NCBI GenBank assembly: GCA_934254675.1 | Contig: CAKQLP010000002.1 | Coordinates: forward strand, 124,001 to 188,000 | DNA from: an uncultured Alphaproteobacteria bacterium | GTDB lineage: Bacteria; Pseudomonadota; Alphaproteobacteria; RF32; CAG-239 | DNA: 64,000 bases | Reading direction: 5' to 3' | Shown: positions 1 to 8,761 of the stretch, one piece after another | Layout: each line of letters begins with the position of its first letter | Position numbering within the stretch: the stretch's first letter is position 1 | Translations under genes and position numbers: made by a program | The notes under the pieces: model-generated | The model's input: only the letters and a program-made list of their open reading frames with translations | The model's database searches: none | Told to the model about the DNA's origin: nothing

Positions 1-1411
1 AACGAGCGGTATAATATTGAGTCGGCTCAAAAATAACGTCAATATTAAATTCGGTACGCAAGCGGTCGGCAATCACTTCAAATTGCAAAACTCCGACCAC
101 GCCCACAATATATTCCGAACCGATTATCGGTTTGAATACGCTGGCTCCTCCTTCTTCAGCAATTTGTTGAAGAGCGTTTGATAAGTGCTTGGATTTTAAT
201 GGGTCTTTGGCTCGTACGGATTTTAATAATTCTGGTGCGAAACTCGGAATTCCGGTATAATGCAATTTTTCACCTTCGGTTAGAGTGTCGCCAATTCGCA
301 ACTGCCCATGGTTAGGAATACCGATAATATCACCGGCATAAGCATCTTCCGCCAATTCGCGCTCTTGCGCCAAAAACATTACCGGAGTTGGCACTTTTAT
401 ATCTTTGCCGGTACGAACCTGAAGCAAACTCATACCGCGTTTGAAATGGCCGGAGCAAATTCGCATAAAAGCGATGCGGTCACGATGTTTTGGATCCATA
501 TTGGCTTGAATTTTAAACACAAATCCTGTAACTTTTTTTTCATCAGCTGACACAATTCGCTCGACACTTGGGTGCGGGCGAGGGGTTGGAGCAAATTTGT
601 GCAAACCATTCAGAACTTCGCGCACGCCGAAATTGTTGACGGCACTGCCGAAAAACACCGGTGTCAACGCGCCGGCCAAGTATAATTCCAAATCAAAAGC
701 CGGACACAGTTCTCGAACCATTTCCACGTCTTCACGCAGTTTTTTTATGGCGTGAGCCGGCAAAAGTTCATCAAGTTTCGGGTCGTTTAACCCCTTGCAA
801 GTTTCAACAGTGTCGTTGATTAAAGATTTGCTGCCGGTTTTGTTCATCAAAATCAACTGGTCGTTAATCAAATCATAACAGCCTAAAAAATCTTTGCCGC
901 TACCAATCGGCCAACTTGCCGGCGTAACGTCCAAGGCCAACGTTTTTTCAATGTCGTCTAACAACTCAAACGGGTCCAAACCTTCTCGGTCAAGCTTGTT
1001 GATAAAAGTAATAATCGGAATGTTGCGCAAACGGCAGACTTCAAACAATTTTTTTGTTTGAGTTTCAATACCTTTCGCCGAGTCCAAAACCATCACCGCC
1101 GAGTCAACCGCCGTCAAAACACGATAAGTGTCTTCCGAAAAGTCTTCGTGTCCCGGAGTGTCCAACAGGTTAAATGTAATGTTGTCATAATCAAAGTTCA
1201 TTACTGAAGAAGCAACGGAAATTCCGCGTTCTTGCTCCACTTTCATCCAGTCAGAATGGGCGTGACGATTTTCACCGCGCGCTTTGACTGCGCCGGCTTG
1301 CTGAATGGCACCACCAAAAAGCAGTAATTTTTCGGTTAGGGTAGTCTTACCGGCATCCGGATGGGAAATTATGGCAAAAGTTTTGCGTTTGTTGACAATT
1401 TGTTCTGGCAT
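1..1411 (-). CDS. prfC: Peptide chain release factor 3 (RF3), C-terminus cut by window edge
   Basis: This is the translational GTPase that recycles RF1/RF2 from the ribosome after peptide release. I translated it by hand from ATG at 1411. The P-loop HPDAGKTT lies at residues 17-24, the switch-II motif DTPGHEDF near residue 84 and the guanine-specificity motif NKLD near residue 137. The segment QQAGAVKARG, followed by SDWMKVEQERGISV, separates RF3 from EF-G. About 470 codons are inside the window. RF3 is usually near 530 residues, so roughly the last 60 are missing at the left edge. It is transcribed away from the tRNA-Leu and tig genes. The identification is firm; only the completeness of the C-terminus is unknown. 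Confidence 0.95.
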   Translation of the reverse strand, partial: MPEQIVNKRKTFAIISHPDAGKTTLTEKLLLFGGAIQQAGAVKARGENRHAHSDWMKVEQERGISVASSVMNFDYDNITFNLLDTPGHEDFSEDTYRVLTAVDSAVMVLDSAKGIETQTKKLFEVCRLRNIPIITFINKLDREGLDPFELLDDIEKTLALDVTPASWPIGSGKDFLGCYDLINDQLILMNKTGSKSLINDTVETCKGLNDPKLDELLPAHAIKKLREDVEMVRELCPAFDLELYLAGALTPVFFGSAVNNFGVREVLNGLHKFAPTPRPHPSVERIVSADEKKVTGFVFKIQANMDPKHRDRIAFMRICSGHFKRGMSLLQVRTGKDIKVPTPVMFLAQERELAEDAYAGDIIGIPNHGQLRIGDTLTEGEKLHYTGIPSFAPELLKSVRAKDPLKSKHLSNALQQIAEEGGASVFKPIIGSEYIVGVVGVLQFEVIADRLRTEFNIDVIFEPTQYYTAR

Positions 1412-1546
1412 TTTAACCTCGTCTTTCTTTATTATGTGCAAGTTATAAACAAAAATAAGCAATTTGCAACATTTTTATGAAATTTTGCTTGATTTATAAA
1501 ATATTTTATGTTCTAATTCGCCGTAATTGGGATGTAATATCCTTGC

Positions 1547-1631
1547 GCGGGTATGGTGAAATTGGTAGACACGCCAGACTTAGGATCTGGTGCCGCGAGG
1601 CTTAAGAGTTCGAGTCTCTTTACCCGCACCA
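1547..1631 (+). tRNA. tRNA-Leu (anticodon UAG)
   Basis: The acceptor stem GCGGGTA (1547-1553) pairs with TACCCGC (1621-1627), followed by discriminator A and an encoded CCA (1629-1631). The anticodon arm is CCAGA-CTTAGGA-TCTGG with TAG at 1581-1583. A long class II variable arm precedes the T arm, which contains GTTCGAGTC. All of this fits tRNA-Leu. The gene sits in the intergenic gap between divergent prfC and tig. Confidence 0.96.
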
Positions 1632-1687
1632 TCACTTTTCTTGGGTGATGAATGTTGAATAACAATTTATTTTTAGAGAAAATCACA

Positions 1688-3046
1688 ATGAACGTAAAAG
1701 AAGAAAAAACAAAAGGTTTGAATAAAAAGTACAATGTGACTTTGGCTGCTGCGGATTTTGCCAACGCTGTTGATAAAAAATTGGAACAGGTTGCCAAAAC
1801 TGTTAAATTAGCTGGGTTTAGAGCTGGTCATGCTCCAAAAGCTATGATTAATCAAAAATATCGTCCAAGTGTTTTAGGCGAAGTTCTTGATGATATGATT
1901 CGCGATGCCGTTAACGAGGTAATTGCCAATAACAAATTGCGTCCGGCTGTTACTCCAGATATTAAAATTGAAAAATTTGAAGATGGTAAAGATGTTGAAT
2001 TTACGGTAGAAGTTGAAGTTTTGCCGGAAATTAAAGTCGGTGATTTTTCTAAAATTACATTAAATAAATATGTGGCTAAAGTTCCGGCTGAAGAAATTGA
2101 AAAAGCTGTAAAATATATGGTTGATTCTCGCCGCGATTCTGCAAAAGTTGAAGAAGACAGAGCCACTAAAAAAGGTGATATTGCCGTTATTGACTTTGTG
2201 GGCTCCATTGATGGTGTTGAGTTCCAAGGCGGTAAAGGAAATTCTTATCCGTTGGAATTGGGTTCAAACTCTTTTATTCCGGGATATGAAGATCAGTTAA
2301 TCGGTAAAAAAGCCGGTGAAACAGTAGAAGTTAAAACAACATTCCCTGCCGATTATCACGCTAAGGATTTGGCCGGAAAAGAAGCTTTGTTTGTTACCAC
2401 AATTAAAGAAATTCGCGAGTACAAACCGGCAGAATTGAATGATGAATTTGCTAAATCTATGGGCGCAAAAGATGTTGCTGATTTGAAGTCTAAAATTGAA
2501 GCTCGTATTTTGGAAGACTATAACGCAACTTCTCGCATTAAATTAAAACGTGACTTGTTGGATGCTTTGGATAAAGAATATGACTTTGAAGTTCCGCAAA
2601 AACTGATTGATGCTGAATATGCCGCTATTGAAAAGCAATATCAAGACGCAAAAGCTAAAAATCAGCTTGATGAAAGCGAAAAAGCTCGTGATGAAAAAGA
2701 TGTTTTGGCTGAATATAAAGAAATTGCTTTACGTCGTGTTAAATTGGGTTTGTTGCTGTCAGAAATCGGTGCCGATGCAAAATTGCAATTGTCTGCCGAT
2801 GATGTGAACAAAGCTATTATGAATGAAGCAAAACGTTATCCTGGACAAGAAAAAATGGTTTTGGATTATTACGTTAAAAATAAAGAAGCTGTTGAGGCTC
2901 TTAAAGCTCCGGCTTATGAAGAAAAAATCGTTGATTATGTTTTGGAAAAAGCTAATGTCGGCGATAAAGAAGTTTCAGTTGAAGAACTTTATGATTTTAG
3001 CGATGGTTCTGCTAAAAAAGAAAGCAAAGCTAAAAAGTCTGCCTAA
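1688..3046 (+). CDS. tig: Trigger factor (ribosome-associated chaperone, peptidyl-prolyl isomerase)
   Basis: Trigger factor docks at the ribosomal exit tunnel and shields nascent chains. The ribosome-binding loop is visible as GFRAGHAP at residues 43-50, the same position as in E. coli, although the usual GFRxGK lysine is histidine here. The FKBP-type domain spans about residues 150-240 (GDIAVIDFVGSIDG to FVTTIKEI). The rest is the helical chaperone region, and a Lys/Ser-rich tail ends the 452-residue protein. I take ATG 1688 rather than the in-frame ATG at 1652: the extra 12 residues are not trigger-factor-like and 1688 aligns with family N-termini. The gene follows tRNA-Leu and ends at a strong bidirectional terminator. 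The usual downstream partners clpP-clpX are absent. Confidence 0.95.
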   Translation: MNVKEEKTKGLNKKYNVTLAAADFANAVDKKLEQVAKTVKLAGFRAGHAPKAMINQKYRPSVLGEVLDDMIRDAVNEVIANNKLRPAVTPDIKIEKFEDGKDVEFTVEVEVLPEIKVGDFSKITLNKYVAKVPAEEIEKAVKYMVDSRRDSAKVEEDRATKKGDIAVIDFVGSIDGVEFQGGKGNSYPLELGSNSFIPGYEDQLIGKKAGETVEVKTTFPADYHAKDLAGKEALFVTTIKEIREYKPAELNDEFAKSMGAKDVADLKSKIEARILEDYNATSRIKLKRDLLDALDKEYDFEVPQKLIDAEYAAIEKQYQDAKAKNQLDESEKARDEKDVLAEYKEIALRRVKLGLLLSEIGADAKLQLSADDVNKAIMNEAKRYPGQEKMVLDYYVKNKEAVEALKAPAYEEKIVDYVLEKANVGDKEVSVEELYDFSDGSAKKESKAKKSA

Positions 3047-3077
3047 TTATAGCTTAACTGAAATTGCAGAATAATAC

Positions 3078-3113
3078 AAAAAGAGTCCCATGTTACGGCA
3101 TGGGACTCTTTTT
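3078..3113. terminator. Bidirectional intrinsic terminator between tig and the convergent pilin-like gene
   Basis: A 15-bp inverted repeat (AAAAAGAGTCCCATG at 3078-3092, loop TTACGG, complementary arm 3099-3113) gives a hairpin with A-runs on one side and T-runs on the other. It can stop tig from the left and the pilin-like gene from the right. Confidence 0.9.
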
Positions 3114-4332
3114 AAGAAATAAAGTATAAAATTAAATCACAATTTTCAGTTGTGCAGCTTTTACAAAACTGGGTCATTTTTATCGGTGTCATGTTTTTAA
3201 AGCAGGTTTGTCGAGAGTCGGTACAATAGATTTTACCCCAAATAATAACATCAGTCGTATAATTGTTTTTTAATTCCAATCTAGAAATATTACCGTTTTC
3301 AGCATCAAAGGCTGTGATAGCTTTTATAATGTTTTTGCATTGATTTTCAGAACTTATGGCAAAAGCGTTATTTATGGTTTTAAGACTGATTCCCAAATAA
3401 AATGAGGTACTGTTACAAGGGGATAAAGAACCATCTGGTTGTCGGCATGTGTCAACACCATAAGATAAAATAAATTTATTTCCAAATCGATCCTGAGCAG
3501 TCTCATTAGAGATAAGCTTCATGTCGTCAGGTAAATATCCAAGAGCATTGATAGCGCCCATAAGGTCGTTTATTCTGATTGTTGATTGGTTACGGTAGTC
3601 TTGTTTGAAAGTGTCACGAAGTTCTAATATATGATAAATAAGGGAATTGATTTGTTCAAGTTGTTTGTGTGATTGATAAGTTTCCATGGCTTTGCTGAAT
3701 CCCTGAATACCTCCGACGGATAGCACCCCAATAATGGTGAGAACGCCCAGCATTTCAATCATGCTTCGCCCAAGGGAAAACTCGTTTAGCTGGTGTCTGC
3801 TTGAAATTTTCGCGCTCGTGTACCTCTTTTGTACACGTCGCTTAAAAATTCCGGCGCATTCACGCACGCTATCCAAGTTTTCAAGTAAGATGTTAGGATT
3901 TTTTTCGCAGCTAGAAACCTCTTTATCTACACCACTCTCCGCGGTTTCAATACATTCATTTGTCTGTCTGGTCACTGCTTGCGCTTTTCTCACTCGTGTA
4001 CTACTTTGTACACGTCGTTCCAAAATTGCGGCGCATTGACGCACGACATCCAAGCCCTTGATAAGACTCTGTTCTCTGTCATACTCGGGCTTGACCCGAG
4101 TATCCAAAGAATAGTGTTTTGTATAGATTCTCGGAATAAATCCGAGAATGACGTTTAAAAATTGGTTAACATTTAAGGTGTGATTGAGAATGACGGAGAA
4201 TAGGGTATTCCGTTCATCCTTAAATTTTTCCCAAAAGTGGCGAAAACCATGTGTAGAAGCTTTAAAACGCTCTGAAATCAAATGTTTAGGATTTACAGAG
4301 AGAGAGAGACCTTTTGATTGCTTATTTTTCAT
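3112..4332 (-). CDS. Pilin-like (type IV pilin/pseudopilin N-terminus) protein with a 188-residue leader
   Basis: The class III signal GRSMIEMLGV...GVLSVGG occurs at residues 188 onward. Cleavage after Gly188 would leave Glu at position +5, as in type IV pilins, followed by a hydrophobic helix. The mature part is 218 residues with a Cys-rich C-terminal segment. What is odd is the leader of 188 residues; pilin leaders are normally 5-30. A good Shine-Dalgarno (AAGAGGAAAG) precedes ATG 4332, so the long form is plausible. The leader contains a translated palindromic element (residues about 61-85) and two copies of an imperfect 62-63-bp direct repeat (3815-3877 and 3993-4054). A shorter unannotated start is possible. 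The secretion or pilus role is inferred only from the N-terminal signal; no assembly ATPase, platform protein or prepilin peptidase lies in the window. Confidence 0.7.
   Translation of the reverse strand: MKNKQSKGLSLSVNPKHLISERFKASTHGFRHFWEKFKDERNTLFSVILNHTLNVNQFLNVILGFIPRIYTKHYSLDTRVKPEYDREQSLIKGLDVVRQCAAILERRVQSSTRVRKAQAVTRQTNECIETAESGVDKEVSSCEKNPNILLENLDSVRECAGIFKRRVQKRYTSAKISSRHQLNEFSLGRSMIEMLGVLTIIGVLSVGGIQGFSKAMETYQSHKQLEQINSLIYHILELRDTFKQDYRNQSTIRINDLMGAINALGYLPDDMKLISNETAQDRFGNKFILSYGVDTCRQPDGSLSPCNSTSFYLGISLKTINNAFAISSENQCKNIIKAITAFDAENGNISRLELKNNYTTDVIIWGKIYCTDSRQTCFKNMTPIKMTQFCKSCTTENCDLILYFIS
3815..3877. repeat. Imperfect direct repeat, copy 1, in pilin-like leader
   Basis: A 63-bp sequence beginning CTCGTGTAC closely matches 3993-4054. 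Both contain an internal GTGTAC...GTACAC inverted repeat. They are read in the same frame of the pilin-like gene and encode related peptides (VRECAGIFKRRVQ here, VRQCAAILERRVQ in the other copy). Confidence 0.7.
3993..4054. repeat. Imperfect direct repeat, copy 2, in pilin-like leader
   Basis: Second copy of the 62-63-bp repeat described at 3815-3877, separated from it by about 115 bp and in the same translational frame. Confidence 0.7.
4078..4152. repeat. Bipartite palindromic element inside the pilin-like leader
   Basis: Two hairpins, ATACTCGGG-CTTGA-CCCGAGTAT (4081-4103) and ATTCTCGGA-ATAAA-TCCGAGAAT (4127-4149), are flanked by inverted terminal GTCAT and ATGAC. The layout matches the elements at 12351-12406 and 15597-15652. 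On the minus strand it is translated in frame as a peptide of the type ILGFIPRI...LDTRVKPEYD. Confidence 0.8.
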
Positions 4333-4513
4333 CTTTCTTTCCTCTTAAAATAGGTAAAAATATCTAACAAGATAATCTTAATAAACGTTTTTTATAAAAT
4401 CAATTATTTTAATCAAAATTGTTTTTTAATTGCGTTTTTATTGTCAATAAGTGATATAGGAACAAAGACAAAATAAATATTTTTATGCTAAACTATAATT
4501 AAGGAGAAAAATT

Positions 4514-4948
4514 ATGAATAGTTTTGATTATGTTGCCGGTTTGAGTTTGGCTGAAAAATTGATTTTTTTACGAATGATTATTCGGCTTATCGGAAAGGAT
4601 GGGCGTATTGATGCGGATGAGCGTCTTTTTATGAAAGAATTAGCCGAGCAATACCATATTCCCAAAGAATATGGTACACAGATAAATAAAAAATCTACGG
4701 AGGATGAACTTATTGCGGAAGCTCAAAGTCTTTTAGATAGAAAAAAATCAATATATTTAATTAAAGAACTTTTAATGATTGCTAATGTGGATAACGATTT
4801 GGATGACGCTGAAATTGACTTTGTTATTAAGGTTAGCAAAGCCCTGAATATTGAAGACCAGAAAGTTAGTGACTTAAACCAGCTGGTTTTGGACCAAATT
4901 AGTTTACAGGAAAAATTGATAAAAGTGTTGGAATTAAATAAGGCTTAA
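4514..4948 (+). CDS. TerB-like (tellurite resistance protein B family) helical protein
   Basis: The 144-residue all-helical acidic protein has the TerB-type pattern: a first helical bundle with GKDGRIDADER (residues about 27-37) and a second with NVDNDLDDAEIDF (about 94-106), both resembling the metal-binding acidic repeats of the TerB/DUF533 fold. There is no signal peptide, so it is probably cytoplasmic. A clear Shine-Dalgarno AAGGAG precedes ATG 4514. It overlaps the stop of the convergent EF-hand gene by three bases. The function of stand-alone TerB proteins is poorly defined. The fold assignment comes from motif recognition and is moderately secure; no phenotype should be assumed. Confidence 0.6.
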   Translation: MNSFDYVAGLSLAEKLIFLRMIIRLIGKDGRIDADERLFMKELAEQYHIPKEYGTQINKKSTEDELIAEAQSLLDRKKSIYLIKELLMIANVDNDLDDAEIDFVIKVSKALNIEDQKVSDLNQLVLDQISLQEKLIKVLELNKA

Positions 4949-5571
4949 TGATATAAATTTTTGAATAAATTTATAATCTGAGACATTTCTTCACGAGTTA
5001 TACGGTTATCGCCATTGCTGTCAAAAAGCTGAAATATCATTTTGTTATTATTATTTAAGTCTTTTTGCAAAAAATGGCGCAACTCAAATTCATCTAAGTA
5101 ATTGTTTTTATCCATGTCCGCTTCGCTAAAACGTTCTGATAATTTTTTTAGTGTTTGTTCATCTAACTGTTGTTTGCTGTAATAAGATAAAATTTCTTCT
5201 TCTGATATTTTACCATCTTTGTTAGTGTCAAATTCATTAAATGTTTGTTGAACCATTTGCATAAAGTTGTTTTGTTGGTATTGAAGTAGTTCATCTTCTT
5301 CTATAATACCATCTTTATTGGCGTCAGCTTTATCGAAATCATCTTCTGTAAACGGAATTTCAGCAGACGCATTTGAAAAATTCTGGACGTTCATTTCTGT
5401 TGAAACATCTGTATTTTTTTGATTTTCATCAATAAGGCTATCTAATGAAGTCGGCTCATTTTCTGTTGAGATGTTAATTGCTGTGTCCGGCGCATTCCAG
5501 TTCCATTTTTGAGCAGATAAAATGTTTGGTGTTAAAAGCAATGCAGATAATAAAACAACAGATAATTTCAT
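4945..5571 (-). CDS. Secreted EF-hand calcium-binding protein (four EF-hands)
   Basis: The 208-residue protein begins with a signal peptide (hydrophobic residues 4-19, likely cleavage near LSA-Q). Four EF-hand loops follow: 83-94 (DANKDGIIEEDE), 115-126 (DTNKDGKISEEE), 152-163 (DMDKNNYLDEFE) and 184-195 (DSNGDNRITREE). The first two are canonical; the third lacks the usual Gly at loop position 6 and the fourth has Asn there. It is therefore a likely periplasmic calcium-binding protein of calmodulin-like arrangement. It converges on the TerB-like gene with overlapping stop codons. The specific role is unknown. Confidence 0.85.
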   Translation of the reverse strand: MKLSVVLLSALLLTPNILSAQKWNWNAPDTAINISTENEPTSLDSLIDENQKNTDVSTEMNVQNFSNASAEIPFTEDDFDKADANKDGIIEEDELLQYQQNNFMQMVQQTFNEFDTNKDGKISEEEILSYYSKQQLDEQTLKKLSERFSEADMDKNNYLDEFELRHFLQKDLNNNNKMIFQLFDSNGDNRITREEMSQIINLFKNLYH

Positions 5572-5642
5572 TATGATAACTCCTCACAATTCATAATTGG
5601 TGACAGTATATAATAAAAGCAATCTGTTTGGCAAGAAATTTT

Positions 5643-6446
5643 TTATTGATACGCGTAACCATTAACAATCAGTTTAGTGGTAAACAGAATAAAGCACATT
5701 CCTGGGTTTTGCCCGCTCATTACATACTCATGATGTTGATTGGTTCGAGTTCCGGTGAGCATACCCATAGACGGTACGTCAACCAAATAACCTTCAATGT
5801 GTACAACATCTCCGGCAATCAGGGTATGTAATCCCTTGTTTATATTTTCATTTGCCGGAATAGGGTGATAATTATTAAACTGATTGTTTTTCATATATGT
5901 TTCGCAATGTGCGTAATTCTTTTCACTTTTCTCACGTTCTGAATCAGAAGCATAAAACGAAAAGAAAGATTCTTTATATTTTACACCTTTACACTTGATA
6001 AAACCTGTTCGTTCCTCGTGTTCAAACTCAAAAAGTTTATAAATTTCCGGTTTAGCCATATCTCCATAAACCATAAGCAAATCCACAGGCACTAAATTGA
6101 TGTAGTCATTTTGGCTATGCCCGCGGTACATTTTGTTTAGAATGGTGTCATAATGATCGATATAGCCGATTTTAGCGGTGATGCCGTATTGTGTTTTAGG
6201 TTGCAGCTTATAAATATGGTTATTTCTGGTGAACTCAAACGCATTCAGGTTAACATCTTTGTAATTGCCATCTGGTGAAATTGTCAGTGTTTCAGATGTT
6301 TTTTTAGCAAATAAAAATGGATAAATCAAACGTTTAGGATATTCAGGAAACAAAAACAGGAGTATAATCGCAATACAAATCATTGTGCCAATTTTTGATC
6401 GTTTTTTTGATATTTTTGTTTGGCGTAAAATGTGTAAAGCAGGCAT
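5643..6446 (-). CDS. Membrane-anchored periplasmic protein of unknown function
   Basis: 267 residues with a short basic cytoplasmic N-terminus and one transmembrane segment at about residues 21-36, so the bulk should lie in the periplasm. The C-terminal half has the order IPAN...GDVVHIEGYLVDV...G, which loosely recalls a proteobacterial family of small anchored proteins ending in a polar, cysteine-containing strand; I would not name it on that basis. A Shine-Dalgarno AGGAG lies eight bases before ATG 6446. It is encoded downstream of gltX on the same strand with a 27-bp gap and is probably co-transcribed. No catalytic motif is apparent. Confidence 0.55.
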   Translation of the reverse strand: MPALHILRQTKISKKRSKIGTMICIAIILLFLFPEYPKRLIYPFLFAKKTSETLTISPDGNYKDVNLNAFEFTRNNHIYKLQPKTQYGITAKIGYIDHYDTILNKMYRGHSQNDYINLVPVDLLMVYGDMAKPEIYKLFEFEHEERTGFIKCKGVKYKESFFSFYASDSEREKSEKNYAHCETYMKNNQFNNYHPIPANENINKGLHTLIAGDVVHIEGYLVDVPSMGMLTGTRTNQHHEYVMSGQNPGMCFILFTTKLIVNGYAYQ

Positions 6447-6473
6447 TGATATACTCCTGTTTTTATATAATAA

Positions 6474-7913
6474 TCAAGCTAATTTGGCTATGGCGTCTTT
6501 AATGCGCGACAAAGTTTCGTTTTTACCCAAAATATGCGCCAATTCGGTTGCGCCACCAGGGGTGGTTTCTTTTCCGGAGAGAGCTATGCGCACCGGATAG
6601 AGAATTTGCCCGTTTTTCATTTCATTGGCAACGGCGGTTTCTTTTAGGGTGTTAAACAAGGTTTCATTAGTCCAATCGTTAATGTTTTCCAACACGGGCA
6701 AAACTAAATTCAGGGCTTTAGCGGCTATTTCCGGATTGGTTTTCATCTTTTTATTTTCATACAAAGCAATGTCATATTCCGGCATTTTGGCTAAAAAGTC
6801 TGTTTGTTCGGTAATTTGATTTAATACTTCAATACGAGGTTGTAACACTTTGCTTAAAAATACTAAATCCATATTTTTGCTTTCTAAATCTTTATAATAC
6901 GGTAAAGCCAGTTTATGAAAATCTGTTTCAGAAAGGTTGCGGATATAGCAGCCATTCATCCAAGTAAGTTTTGTAATGTCGAAAATCGCCGGAGATTTGT
7001 TTAATCTTTCACTTGAAAAACATTGTTTAAGTTCTTCTAGTGAAAAGATTTCTTGCTCTGTTCCTGGGTTCCAGCCGAGCAGGGCTATATAGTTCAAAAT
7101 TGCTTCTGGTAAATAGCCTTTAGCCACCAAATCTTGGAAAGAGGCGTCGCCGTTGCGTTTGCTTAATTTGTGCTGAGCGTCTTTCATAACCGGCGGAACG
7201 TGAACATAAATCGGCGGTGTCCAGCCAAACGCCTCATAAATCAGGTTATATTTAGGGGTGGAAGAAATATATTCATTACCACGTACAACGTGAGTTATCC
7301 GCATTAAATGGTCATCTACCACATTGGCAAAGTTATAGGTTGGCAGACCATCAGATTTTAGTAGAACCCCTTCGTCAAGTTCGTCATAATCAATTTCAAT
7401 ATCACCATAAACCACATCGTGAAAAATCGAAGTGCCTTTTTTGTTAATGGTTTGGCGAATGGTGTATGGCTCGCCGGCGGCAACCCGTTTTTTTGCTTCT
7501 TCTAGAGAAATTTTTAAGCACGGGTCCTTAAATTTGATATGTGCTTCCGGCGTATCTTCGTCAGCTTCTTCATTTTCTTCTTTTTGAGCGCAAAAACAAT
7601 AGTGTGCGCCGCCAAGTTCAACCAATTTATGAGCGTATTTTTGATAGATTTCACGACGCTCGGATTGTACATAGGGACCAAATTCACCACCGATATCCGG
7701 ACCTTCGTCCCAGTTCATACCCACACGTTTCAAAGTCTTGAAGATAATGTCGGTCGCGCCTTCTACATAGCGTTTTTGGTCGGTGTCTTCAATGCGCAGA
7801 ATAAAATCTCCGCCGGCGGATTTGGCAATTAAATATTCATATAAAGCCGTGCGCAGGTTGCCGATGTGCATATATCCGGTCGGGCTTGGCGCAAATCTGG
7901 TTCTATTTTTCAT
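6474..7913 (-). CDS. gltX: Glutamyl-tRNA synthetase
   Basis: Charges tRNA-Glu (and possibly tRNA-Gln, since GatCAB is encoded in this window). The class I signature PSPTGYMHIG is at residues 9-18 and KLSKRNGD near residue 247. The intervening RIEDTD motif and the C-terminal helical anticodon-binding region are present. The length of 479 residues is normal for bacterial GluRS. Alphaproteobacteria commonly carry GluRS with a transamidosome route to Gln-tRNA, and the GatCAB operon at 33906-37115 supports that here. Many alphaproteobacteria have two gltX copies, so a second may exist elsewhere. Confidence 0.96.
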   Translation of the reverse strand: MKNRTRFAPSPTGYMHIGNLRTALYEYLIAKSAGGDFILRIEDTDQKRYVEGATDIIFKTLKRVGMNWDEGPDIGGEFGPYVQSERREIYQKYAHKLVELGGAHYCFCAQKEENEEADEDTPEAHIKFKDPCLKISLEEAKKRVAAGEPYTIRQTINKKGTSIFHDVVYGDIEIDYDELDEGVLLKSDGLPTYNFANVVDDHLMRITHVVRGNEYISSTPKYNLIYEAFGWTPPIYVHVPPVMKDAQHKLSKRNGDASFQDLVAKGYLPEAILNYIALLGWNPGTEQEIFSLEELKQCFSSERLNKSPAIFDITKLTWMNGCYIRNLSETDFHKLALPYYKDLESKNMDLVFLSKVLQPRIEVLNQITEQTDFLAKMPEYDIALYENKKMKTNPEIAAKALNLVLPVLENINDWTNETLFNTLKETAVANEMKNGQILYPVRIALSGKETTPGGATELAHILGKNETLSRIKDAIAKLA

Positions 7914-7990
7914 GGTTGTAACAATCCTTTAATCTAGTTTTATAGTTAATTGTCCTTAGAATAGACCAAAAATTGCGCATTGCAAGTGTT

Positions 7991-8668
7991 TTATCGAGTT
8001 TTATCCTCAATCAGTTGACAGATTGCTCCGACCATATTTTGCGCGCCTTGGCAAACGTCCAGCATATTGGTGGCAAGCATATAAGCCGGCGTGCTACAAA
8101 CCAGATTTTTATCATCTATGCAAACATCGGAAACGCCGACTTCTTCGTGAATCGCACCAAGTTCTTCTAATTTGCGGGCGGTGTCGCCGCCGGCGCCGAG
8201 TGTGAATTTTACATGTTTATCAGCCAAAACCAAAGCAATCAGCACCGGAGCAATGCACATAGCGCCGATAACCACTTTGTCTTCCCAACACTTGCGGATA
8301 ACCTGTCTGACACTGGTGTTGATGTTGCAAGAAACCCCGCGTCCGGCAAAATCACACCAGTTGGTGACAGCTCCAAGCCCTCCGGGGAAAATAATGGCGT
8401 CATAATCTTTGGTGTTAAATTCTTTAAGATTTAGAATATTGCCGCGGGCAATGCGGGCAGCTTCAACCAAAACATTACGTTTTTCATTCATTGCTTGGTT
8501 GTTTAGATGATTAACCACCGCCGCTTGATCAATATCCGGCGCAAAGCATTGATAGGTGCAACCCATATTTTCAATACACAGCAAAGCACATACGGCTTCA
8601 TGAATTTCCGAACCATCGGCGCGTCCGCAACCAGAAAGAACCACAGCAAAATGTAATTTTGTCCCCAT
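7991..8668 (-). CDS. elbB: ElbB-like DJ-1/PfpI superfamily protein (isoprenoid biosynthesis-associated / glyoxalase-like)
   Basis: A 225-residue class I glutamine amidotransferase-like protein close to ElbB. Visible landmarks are SGCGRADGSEIHEA near the N-terminus, IIFPGGLGAVTNWCDFA in the middle and the nucleophile-elbow cysteine in VIGAMCIAPVLIA. ElbB relatives have weak glyoxalase activity and were linked to isoprenoid output in E. coli; the true substrate is unsettled. I place the start at ATG 8668, not the in-frame ATG at 8674, because AAGGAG abuts 8674 with no spacing but stands six bases from 8668. It lies head to head with the M16 protease gene. Confidence 0.88.
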   Translation of the reverse strand: MGTKLHFAVVLSGCGRADGSEIHEAVCALLCIENMGCTYQCFAPDIDQAAVVNHLNNQAMNEKRNVLVEAARIARGNILNLKEFNTKDYDAIIFPGGLGAVTNWCDFAGRGVSCNINTSVRQVIRKCWEDKVVIGAMCIAPVLIALVLADKHVKFTLGAGGDTARKLEELGAIHEEVGVSDVCIDDKNLVCSTPAYMLATNMLDVCQGAQNMVGAICQLIEDKTR

Positions 8669-8761
8669 AACCATCTCCTTAAAAAGTTTTGTATTGATTT
8701 ATCATAATCAAATAATATAATGCTGTCATATGTAATTTTTTAGGATAAGGCAAGATTTTTT

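Noticed and set aside
308..550. 80-residue plus-strand ORF
   Set aside because: Lies antisense within prfC, which is continuous and conserved here.
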